Shown piece by piece: positions 1 to 5,278 of a stretch of 7,767 nt of DNA. Position 1 is the stretch's first letter. Each line of letters starts with the position of its first letter. The stretch covers positions 184-7,950 of the forward strand of contig DUJZ01000138.1 in the NCBI GenBank assembly GCA_013329565.1, given 5' to 3'. A program made the translations under genes and the position numbers. The notes under the pieces were generated by a model that was given only the letters and a program-made list of their open reading frames with translations, searched no databases and had not been told where the DNA came from. The DNA comes from Methanomassiliicoccales archaeon (lineage in GTDB: Archaea > Thermoplasmatota > Thermoplasmata > Methanomassiliicoccales > UBA472).

Positions 1-602
1 ACCAGGATGTCGATGTCCCCGATGGTCTCCTTCATGCGGCGCAAGCTTCCGCCCAGGCTCACCAGGTCGAAACCACGTTCCCGCATGTGCTCCTCCAGGG
101 CTCTTCCCCGGGGGTAGGCGTAACCGAGGAGCATGCGCCCCTGGCGGGATTCCAGATAACGGATCCCTTTCAAGATGTTCTCCTCGGTCTTTTCTCCGAA
201 ACCTTTCAGCATCCGGATGCGGTGCTGCTCCGCGGCCGCTTTCAGGTCCTGGAGGTTGGTCACCTTCAGCTCCTTGTACAAACGCCCGGCGGTCTTCGGT
301 CCGACGTCCGGGACCCGCATCACCTGCAGCAGTCCGGCCGGGAACTCGTTGCGGAGGTCGTTCAGGTACTGCAGCTCGCCGGTACGTACGATCTCGACGA
401 TCTTGTCATGTATGGCCTTGCCGACGCCAGGCACCTGGTCCAAATGTCCCCGGACGTAGAGGTCCTTGATGTCCTCGGTGAGCGACGCTATCTCCTTGGC
501 CACCCGCCGGTACGCCCTCACCTGGAAGAAGGTGTCCTCCTTGAGCTCCAGGAGGTCGGCCACCTCTTCGAATACGGAGGCTACCCTGTCGTTATTCTCC
601 AC
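1..602 (-). CDS. polX: DNA polymerase family X (PolX), N-terminal 200 residues, cut by window edge
   Basis: This is the start of a family X DNA polymerase, a DNA repair enzyme. In archaea and bacteria PolX usually combines a Pol-beta-like nucleotidyltransferase with a C-terminal PHP phosphoesterase; the PHP part would lie outside the window. Visible in order: an N-terminal 8-kDa-like helical region (about residues 1-50, with FEEVADLLELKEDTFFQVRA), a helix-hairpin-helix with VPGVGKAIHDKI (about 57-70), a second hairpin VPDVGPKTAGRLY (97-109), a third element GFGEKTEENI (134-143), and the catalytic signature GGSLRRMKETIGDIDIL (184-200), whose D197 and D199 should bind metal. The frame is open to the window edge. 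I chose the GTG at 602-600 because the family begins at this point and a GAGG lies 6 bases upstream; a TTG at 614-612 is an in-frame alternative. The gene follows the cysteine-rich gene by 8 bases, so co-transcription is likely. Confidence 0.92.
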   Translation of the reverse strand, partial: MENNDRVASVFEEVADLLELKEDTFFQVRAYRRVAKEIASLTEDIKDLYVRGHLDQVPGVGKAIHDKIVEIVRTGELQYLNDLRNEFPAGLLQVMRVPDVGPKTAGRLYKELKVTNLQDLKAAAEQHRIRMLKGFGEKTEENILKGIRYLESRQGRMLLGYAYPRGRALEEHMRERGFDLVSLGGSLRRMKETIGDIDIL

Positions 603-610
603 CTGCGGCC

Positions 611-1156
611 TCAATCCTCCTTCTTGCAGACCCAGCGGCACTCCTTGTCGCCGTCGGACATCCTGTGGGTCTGGCACCAGCCGTACTCGGGATTGATGAC
701 TTCGCAGAAGCCGTCCACGAACTTGCCGAAAAGGGAGCACAGCTCCGGGGGCTGGTTGGCGAAGGGGCACTGCTTGGCCACCTTGACCACGGCTATCTCG
801 CTCTTCTCCACTATCTCCCCGCGCACTCCCAGGGCGCCCTCCCAGAGGTCGATGAGCGATGAGATGGCGATGCCGTCCCGGTCCACTATCTCGTGCTCCT
901 CGAGCGCCCGCACCGCCGCCTTCTTGCCTCCGCTCCTCATGATCGGCCCCATGAGCTCCAGCGTCCTCTTGGACCCCTGCGTCCTGACCATCTCGGTCAC
1001 CGCCGAAGAAAGGAACGCGTGAAGTATCTTCCGCATCTCGGGGGAATTGCTGCTCATGACCACGGCCTTCACCACCGTGCTCCACCATATGGTGATGGCC
1101 TCCTTGGCCATGCTCTCCATCTCCTCGCTGGTCAGATTATTGTCCTTTTCCGGCAT
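611..1156 (-). CDS. Small six-cysteine protein of unknown function, upstream of polX
   Basis: I do not firmly recognise this 181-residue protein. The N-terminal two thirds (about residues 1-125) are predicted mainly helical and lack cysteine. The last 52 residues hold six cysteines (C130, C140, C151, C161, C173, C177) and H164, in CPFANQPPELC, INPEYGWC and DGDKECRWVC contexts. The CPF...P-ELC and GD-x-x-C patterns recall the cysteine-bearing domains of the ATC-hydrolase-like and methanogen output (MetOD1-like) families, which are linked to sensing or small-ligand binding; this is from memory and uncertain. Metal or Fe-S binding is possible but not shown. There is no signal peptide or clear membrane segment. 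I chose ATG 1156-1154 over an in-frame upstream start at 1183 because AGGTGG (1169-1164) sits 7 bases before it. The gene ends 8 bases before polX and diverges from alba, so it is the first gene of a probable two-gene transcript. Confidence 0.8.
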   Translation of the reverse strand: MPEKDNNLTSEEMESMAKEAITIWWSTVVKAVVMSSNSPEMRKILHAFLSSAVTEMVRTQGSKRTLELMGPIMRSGGKKAAVRALEEHEIVDRDGIAISSLIDLWEGALGVRGEIVEKSEIAVVKVAKQCPFANQPPELCSLFGKFVDGFCEVINPEYGWCQTHRMSDGDKECRWVCKKED

Positions 1157-1209
1157 AGAATTTCCACCTAGGGCTGCCCACACGTCCCAGTCACACTATC
1201 TGCGTTCAG

Positions 1210-1229
1210 CCTAGGTATATTTTTTCCCG
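1210..1229 (-). promoter_or_regulatory. Archaeal BRE/TATA promoter for the cysteine-rich protein-polX unit
   Basis: On the minus strand this reads CGGGAAAAAATATACCTAGG: a purine-rich BRE-like GGGAA followed by an A/T-rich TATA box (1225-1216). It would place the transcription start near 1195-1190, giving a leader of about 35-40 bases with a Shine-Dalgarno AGGTGG before ATG 1156. Assigned by pattern and spacing only. Confidence 0.6.
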
Positions 1230-1275
1230 TTGGTCGCCTTGGCGGAAGAGCCTAGATGCCTTTGGAAATCCGATG

Positions 1276-1289
1276 CGAACTTTAAAATA
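1276..1289 (+). promoter_or_regulatory. Archaeal BRE/TATA promoter for alba1
   Basis: CGAAC followed by TTTAAAATA resembles a BRE plus TATA box. With the usual spacing of about 25 bases, transcription would begin near 1309-1313. That leaves a short leader of about 12-16 bases containing AGGTG (1316-1320) ahead of ATG 1325. A second AT-rich tract (1299-1309) is too close to the start codon to be the main TATA box. Confidence 0.55.
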
Positions 1290-1324
1290 CGTTGCCTTAA
1301 ATTAAATATCCCCAAAGGTGGGAA

Positions 1325-1609
1325 ATGTTCGAGGGGAACGTTATGTTCATCGGCAAGAAGCCGATCATGAGCTACGTGCTCACTGCGGTCCCGAAGCTCG
1401 AGGAGCTGGGAGGGCTGACCGTCAAGGCCCGTGGCATGTCCATCAGCAAGGCGGTGGACGTTGCGCTTATTCTGAAGGACCGCTACGTGAAGGAATGCCG
1501 TATCGACGGGATAGACATCCGAACCGAGTTACTGGATGGCGAGAACGGGGAGAAGGTAAAAGTATCCTCCATGGAGATCCGTTTGATCTCCCCTCCTCCA
1601 GCGGCCTAG
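1325..1609 (+). CDS. alba: Alba chromatin / nucleic-acid-binding protein, paralogue 1
   Basis: Alba proteins are small dimeric nucleoid proteins that coat DNA, and also bind RNA, in archaea. This one has 94 residues, close to the family norm. It shows the lysine loop FIGKKPIMSYV (8-18), where K11 and K12 match K16 and K17 of Sulfolobus Sso10b, the core VKARGMSISKAVD (33-45), and a C-terminal beta-hairpin region with VKVSSMEIRLI (78-88). Y54 aligns with Phe60, the aromatic residue of the dimer-dimer contact, so cooperative filament packing should be possible. M38 replaces the second arginine of the usual KARGR. The tail ends in SPPPAA. I chose ATG 1325 because the family normally has a few residues before the NVxFIGKKP strand and AGGTG lies 4 bases upstream; ATG 1343 would cut into the first strand. 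It is followed by a second alba gene after 76 bases. Confidence 0.95.
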   Translation: MFEGNVMFIGKKPIMSYVLTAVPKLEELGGLTVKARGMSISKAVDVALILKDRYVKECRIDGIDIRTELLDGENGEKVKVSSMEIRLISPPPAA

Positions 1610-1685
1610 AACTTATTACCGCATACGTCAGTTTGATGACCGTACCAAAACCGTCAATACCCCCGGCTTCCTTGTTAGTACAACG

Positions 1686-1982
1686 GTGGTAACGACGGAG
1701 ATAACCACTAGCGCGACCAACGTCATATACGTCGGCCAGAAGCCGCTTATGAACTACGTACTGGCGGCTGGGAAGAGACTGGTTGAGGACGGTTCCAGCG
1801 TACTCATCCAAGCCCGGGGGAGATCCATCAGCAAAGCGGTGGACGTGGCGTTGATAACCGTGGACCGTGCGAAGGGCGGTGTGAAGCTGGACGATATCGG
1901 CATAAACACCGAAGTGCTCCCGGGCGCGGACGGAAGCCCCTTGAACGTGTCGTCCATCAAAATATTCCTCAGCAAGCCCTAG
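1686..1982 (+). CDS. alba: Alba chromatin / nucleic-acid-binding protein, paralogue 2 (variant)
   Basis: This 98-residue second Alba protein has the fold's hallmarks: VIYVGQKPLMNYVLAA (13-28), IQARGRSISKAVDVALI (41-57) and a final VSSIKIFL strand (88-95). It keeps both arginines of the ARGR core, which paralogue 1 does not. Two positions differ from classic Alba. Q18 stands where Sso10b has Lys16, while K19 matches Lys17; and A62 stands where Phe60 makes the dimer-dimer contact. It may therefore act as a modulating partner in heterodimers with paralogue 1, as described for Sulfolobus Alba2; that is inference. GTG 1686 is the only sensible start in frame. No Shine-Dalgarno is evident and no strong TATA box is seen in the 76-base gap, so it may rely on alba1 transcription or start weakly. 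Its stop overlaps the convergent DUF835 gene. Confidence 0.93.
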   Translation: MVTTEITTSATNVIYVGQKPLMNYVLAAGKRLVEDGSSVLIQARGRSISKAVDVALITVDRAKGGVKLDDIGINTEVLPGADGSPLNVSSIKIFLSKP

Positions 1983-1983
1983 G
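1978..1983. other. Palindromic CCTAGG holding the stop codons of two convergent genes
   Basis: The CTAG core (1979-1982) supplies TAG on the plus strand (1980-1982, end of alba2) and TAG on the minus strand (1981-1979, end of the DUF835 gene). The two genes therefore meet with no spacer and no room for a separate terminator between the coding regions. Confidence 0.95.
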
Positions 1984-2686
1984 CCATCTCGTTGATGAGC
2001 AGGTTCACTTCGCTTTCCGGAAGGTTCTTCGGTTCGTAAGGTAGCAGGAGCAGCGAACGCGCCTGGTACACATCATCCTTCAACTTCTGCGCTATCTTGA
2101 GGAAGGATCGGAAGTCGGTGTTGGTGATGATGTACGTCATGCCATCCAGGAGGATCACCGACGGCCTTCCCTTGTTCTTGCTCAGGAAGTTCCGGATGAC
2201 GGTCTGCATCTTCGCCGTCTCCGTGGGAAGAAGGTACTCCTCGCGGTCCTGGTCCCCGGCCATGGGGTCGGCCTTGGTCAGCCAGAGCACCGTACATTCC
2301 CTGCCGACGAACTGCTTGACGTCCTTGGGGCAGGTGCGGGATATGCAAAGCCCGTCCCAGCCCGCCCTCACCAGGTCCCGGAAGTCGGCCATGGCCTGCT
2401 GGTTGCCCTCGCCCTTGATGAGCAAGGTCTTGCCCGGGGCGGCCTCCTGGATCGGTTCGACGGATAGATCGTCCTTGGCGTCCAGGCTCGAGCCGAGCGC
2501 GAGTTCCAGCTCCCCCTTCTTCAGCGCCCTCTTCTTGGGAATGGAGATCCTCTGGTTCTTGGCCAGTATCTGGATCTCCGTACTGGTGTAGCTCTTGCGG
2601 CAGGTCATGGCGATGAGCTCCTCCAAGGCCTCGCGCATGCCCTCCTCGTATCCTTTGAGGTACCCTTCGGCATATTCTCTGTTCAA
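1979..2686 (-). CDS. DUF835 domain protein
   Basis: This 235-residue protein matches the archaeal DUF835 pattern, whose function is not established; the domain often occurs in archaeal signalling proteins. The domain spans about residues 84-234, with LLIKGEG (88-94), the GWDGLCISRTCPKDV stretch (109-123), VLWLTK (133-138), PSVILLDGMTYIITNTDF (175-192) and a terminal NLLINEMA. Ahead of it is a charged helical stretch, AEGYLKGYEEGMREALEEL (6-24), then a basic segment around ISIPKKRALKK (47-57) that could be a linker or small helical unit. There is no membrane segment. I chose TTG 2686-2684 because GAGGG lies 5 bases upstream and the frame above it has no ATG or GTG close by. The minus frame stays open much further upstream, across the 499-residue gene, but that part is an antisense artefact. 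The gene diverges from the 499-residue protein gene. Confidence 0.85.
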   Translation of the reverse strand: MNREYAEGYLKGYEEGMREALEELIAMTCRKSYTSTEIQILAKNQRISIPKKRALKKGELELALGSSLDAKDDLSVEPIQEAAPGKTLLIKGEGNQQAMADFRDLVRAGWDGLCISRTCPKDVKQFVGRECTVLWLTKADPMAGDQDREEYLLPTETAKMQTVIRNFLSKNKGRPSVILLDGMTYIITNTDFRSFLKIAQKLKDDVYQARSLLLLPYEPKNLPESEVNLLINEMA

Positions 2687-2710
2687 CCCATCCCTCGTCT
2701 GATAATGAAT

Positions 2711-2742
2711 GGCGGCGGTGGCATAATTAACTAGCGGCGGCG
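2711..2742. promoter_or_regulatory. Divergent control region: palindromic TAATTA flanked by GCGGCGG repeats
   Basis: The 90-base gap between two divergent genes has a self-complementary TAATTA (2724-2729) inside CATAATTAAC, flanked by GGCGGCGGTGG (2711-2721) and GCGGCGGCG (2734-2742). Read either way it could act as a TATA-like element, with transcription starts near 2752 (plus) and 2700 (minus) and short leaders to both genes. Another TATA-like sequence for the minus gene, CATTAAATC, lies at 2753-2745. Assigned by pattern only. Confidence 0.4.
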
Positions 2743-2776
2743 AATGATTTAATGGGGAGTGACGGGATGAAGGTTC

Positions 2777-4276
2777 ATGGCTTCCCGGGCCCGCTTTCGT
2801 GGCATTAAGAAGACGCCAAAGAACATGGAGAAGGAGATGCTGGCCAATTCCCAGAGGCTGGCGGACGATCCCTCGCTGGTCGTCCCGAAGCTGCTGGAGG
2901 AGGTGCGGAAGTCGCCCTTCGCCCATCTGGAGAAGAGCCTCTCCAAGGTCCATGACCATCGTGACGATGCGGAGAAGCTGATCAGGCTGGCCGGGAAGGG
3001 CGATCAGTTCGTCCGGGCCTACGCGGCCGCCGTCTCGCTCTCCGCCTCCGGGAAGCTGCCTTACCTCACCACCGCCAATCTGCCGGTCGGTCCGGTGTCC
3101 TTCGCCATGCGCGGGACGGTGGACAGGGAGAAGCTCATCGCATTGCAGCATTTCGACGACCCGGACCTGCGTCTCCTGGCATACTGGGACATGGCCCGCG
3201 AGGGCCGTCTGCACATCTACTCCACGGAGAAGGGATTGTTCGCCTCCGTCTCCGGGCCCAAGGCCCCCGAGGAGTACGTCAGGGAGATGCTGGACAATCT
3301 TCCTTACCGAACCATCGAGGGGAATTGCGGGCACGATCACCCGGCGGTGCGTGTAAAGTGGGTATCGGCCAACAAGGAGGTCCGGGTGTGCGCGCAGTGC
3401 GCTTCCGACATCAACACCGCCCAGCATCTCATGGCCCGGGTGGCCGCTCCCGATCCATACGACGACATCAAGGTGAGCGTGGAGCACCATTATGGCGGAG
3501 GCCGCCCGGAATGCCAGGGTGATTTCGCCACCCCACCCGCTCTGATCAAGAGATACCTGGACGGGGACCTGGACGACGCCGGCCTCATCGCTGAGCACGT
3601 CAAGGCCAAGGGGGAGTGGATGCGCTCCCGCGGGCAGGTGTACATCCTGGGCCAGGAATGCTACGGAAGGGACGGCGAGGCTTTCCTGAACGCCCTCAAA
3701 GGGAGCGACTCCGAGAAGCTGGCGTTGCGCGCGGTGCTCGCCCTCAACGTTCCGATAGTCTCCGACCAGAACCAGGCCGGAAAGGTCATCAGCGAGATGT
3801 GGGACCCCCACGCCGGGGCGATGCTGGCCGCAGTATCGGACCAGGCTACGGCGGAAAGCGTCATGGCCATGAAAGAACTGACGCCCGGACAGATGCTGGC
3901 CGAAGCTGTTCGTTTGGTCAGGGAGAGGGAGGCCCTGCTGAGCTTCCCCCGCTACTCCCAGCTAGGGCCAGTGGGACAGCTGGTCGACGGTCTGGCCCGC
4001 TCCTACCGCACCGGCGGGACGGTGGCCATGCTCCGTTTGGTCGAAAGAACGGAGAAGGTCCATCTACGACGGGCGATATGCTACGCCTTCCTGGAAGCCA
4101 TCGGCGAAGGACAGCAGCGCAAGTGGCAGTTCAGCAAGGAGGAGAGGGAGTCCGGAGAGCATCTGGCACCTCACGCTCTGGAGATGACCAGGGCGGGAGG
4201 GGAGGATTATCACAACGCGCTCCTCCGGCTGCTTCAGGAGTCCGGCTCCGGGGAGTCGGCGGTCAGAGCACCCTGA
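2777..4276 (+). CDS. Uncharacterised 499-residue protein with a CxHxH...CxxC cluster
   Basis: I do not recognise this family. The protein appears soluble, with no signal peptide or membrane helix. The N-terminus is basic (RARFRGIKKTPK). Residues 15-175 look mostly helical, with repeated short helices such as AYAAAVSLSASGKL and LRLLAYWDMAREG. In the middle, C184-G-H186-D-H188 and C205-A-Q-C208 are 16 residues apart and could form a zinc site. Residues 255-490 are again helical, with AEHVKAKGEWM, EKLALRAVLALNVP and LAEAVRLVREREALLSF; this could be a HEAT-like solenoid but I see no clear repeat. The codon pattern resembles the neighbours, which argues for a real gene. I chose ATG 2777 because AAGG is just upstream and GGGGAG is a little further; ATG 2767 is out of frame. 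It diverges from the DUF835 gene and overlaps the end of taw2 by 14 bases. Confidence 0.82.
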   Translation: MASRARFRGIKKTPKNMEKEMLANSQRLADDPSLVVPKLLEEVRKSPFAHLEKSLSKVHDHRDDAEKLIRLAGKGDQFVRAYAAAVSLSASGKLPYLTTANLPVGPVSFAMRGTVDREKLIALQHFDDPDLRLLAYWDMAREGRLHIYSTEKGLFASVSGPKAPEEYVREMLDNLPYRTIEGNCGHDHPAVRVKWVSANKEVRVCAQCASDINTAQHLMARVAAPDPYDDIKVSVEHHYGGGRPECQGDFATPPALIKRYLDGDLDDAGLIAEHVKAKGEWMRSRGQVYILGQECYGRDGEAFLNALKGSDSEKLALRAVLALNVPIVSDQNQAGKVISEMWDPHAGAMLAAVSDQATAESVMAMKELTPGQMLAEAVRLVREREALLSFPRYSQLGPVGQLVDGLARSYRTGGTVAMLRLVERTEKVHLRRAICYAFLEAIGEGQQRKWQFSKEERESGEHLAPHALEMTRAGGEDYHNALLRLLQESGSGESAVRAP

Positions 4277-5267
4277 CGTCGGCCACCATGTGGGAGATCG
4301 ACGGAGCGTAGGACTTGACCTCCCTGATACCGGCGATCTCGAAAGGCCGTCCGCCGCTGCCATTGCGCACGTTCTCGACGATACCGCCCGGTATCCGGTC
4401 TATGGAAAAGGTGTCCTGATAATGGATCATCCCTCCTTTCTTGACCAGGGAGAAGGCCTTGGGCAGGAACTGCCACGTTACGTTAACGTAGCCCATGACC
4501 ACCCGGTCGGCGAGGCCTTCTCCGGGAAGGTCGCGATTGTCCCCCCCGAAGACGGTGACCTTGTCGGCCACTCGGTTCAGTTCGATGTTCTTCCTCAGGA
4601 ATCGTATGGCCTCCGGGTTGATCTCGCAGGCGATGACCTTCTCCGCTCCGGCCTTGGCGGCCAGGGGCATGGTGAAGTAGCCGATGCCGGCGAACATGTC
4701 GACCACCGTCTCGCCCCGGCAATCCAGAGAGGCCATGCGCAGCTTCTCGTCGAAGTTGCCGGAAGAGAACATGACCCTGGTCGGGTCAAGACGATACAGT
4801 ATCCCGGATTCCGAGTGGGTGGTCTCCGTCTCCTCTCCGAAAAGCAGCTCCACGTCCGGCCGGCGCTCCACGCCGCGGATCATCCCTTTCTCCAGAAGCA
4901 CCGTCCTGGCCTTCAGGACCTTGGCGTACGCTTCAGCGATCTCCCTGCGGAAGGGCAGCAGCGGCTCCGGAAGACGGAGGACTATGACGTGACCTAGGCG
5001 CTCATATTTTTCCGGAAGCAGCGTCTTCAGCTCGTTCGGGATGTCCAGCTGCTCGGCGATCCTCTCCTGCGGGGGGCGGTGGCGGTCCTGGGGAAACAGA
5101 TCGGCCTCCACCACTTGAAGCTCGGGGAAAGGATTATCGCCCTTCAGCGGAAGAAGGACCAGATCGCCCTTCCTTCCTGGCCTCCATTCCAGGTCCAGCT
5201 GACGGCGGCGGTTGAGCCGGTCCTTCACCTCATCGGCCCTTGTCTTGGGGACGGCTATCGCTATCAC
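4263..5267 (-). CDS. taw2: Taw2-type tRNA-Phe wybutosine-synthesis enzyme (Trm5/Taw2 family)
   Basis: This is a Rossmann-fold SAM-dependent enzyme of the Trm5/Taw2 family, 334 residues. Taw2 transfers the 3-amino-3-carboxypropyl group of SAM to C7 of 4-demethylwyosine at position 37 of tRNA-Phe. Visible are an N-terminal recognition region (1-150), LDPTRVMFSSGN (160-171), the SAM-binding loop VVDMFAGIGYF (188-198), the acidic residue of ACEINPEA (E215), GGDNRD (241-246), motif IV DRVVMGYV (254-261) and the family C-terminus VKSYAPSISHMVADVRV (317-333). Trm5 m1G37 methyltransferases normally have an N-L-P motif where this protein has G-Y-V, which favours Taw2. GTG 5267 is chosen because GGAGGTGA ends 3 bases before it. 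It lies 3 bases after the GGR-family gene, as the last gene of the series, and its tail overlaps the convergent 499-residue gene. Trm5 is the main alternative. Confidence 0.85.
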   Translation of the reverse strand: MIAIAVPKTRADEVKDRLNRRRQLDLEWRPGRKGDLVLLPLKGDNPFPELQVVEADLFPQDRHRPPQERIAEQLDIPNELKTLLPEKYERLGHVIVLRLPEPLLPFRREIAEAYAKVLKARTVLLEKGMIRGVERRPDVELLFGEETETTHSESGILYRLDPTRVMFSSGNFDEKLRMASLDCRGETVVDMFAGIGYFTMPLAAKAGAEKVIACEINPEAIRFLRKNIELNRVADKVTVFGGDNRDLPGEGLADRVVMGYVNVTWQFLPKAFSLVKKGGMIHYQDTFSIDRIPGGIVENVRNGSGGRPFEIAGIREVKSYAPSISHMVADVRVL

Positions 5268-5270
5268 GCC

Positions 5271-5278
5271 TCACCTCC
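5271..5278 (-). promoter_or_regulatory. Strong Shine-Dalgarno for taw2 embedded in the upstream gene's end
   Basis: On the minus strand GGAGGTGA ends 3 bases before the taw2 GTG. It includes most of the last two sense codons and the TGA stop of the GGR-family gene. This site decides the GTG start and suggests that taw2 is translated by ribosomes re-initiating after the upstream gene. Confidence 0.8.

Noticed and set aside
87..1022. A 311-residue plus-strand open frame opposite polX and the cysteine-rich gene.
   Set aside because: It spans two unrelated minus-strand genes, one with clear PolX motifs, and has no recognisable domain; it is a GC-driven shadow.
1639..1687. Possible hairpin pairing ACCGT (1639-1643 or 1650-1654) with ACGGT (1683-1687), which would cover the alba2 GTG.
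   Set aside because: Only five base pairs with a loop of about 28-40 bases; this is expected by chance and gives no convincing RNA switch.
2687..3811. The minus-strand frame of the DUF835 gene stays open for about 1,100 bases further, suggesting a 610-residue protein.
   Set aside because: The extra part lies antisense to the 499-residue gene, reads as low-complexity His/Leu/Gly-rich sequence without family motifs, and a good ribosome site supports the start at 2686.
4290..4997. A 235-residue plus-strand open frame opposite taw2.
   Set aside because: taw2 shows all family motifs on the minus strand; the plus-strand frame has none.
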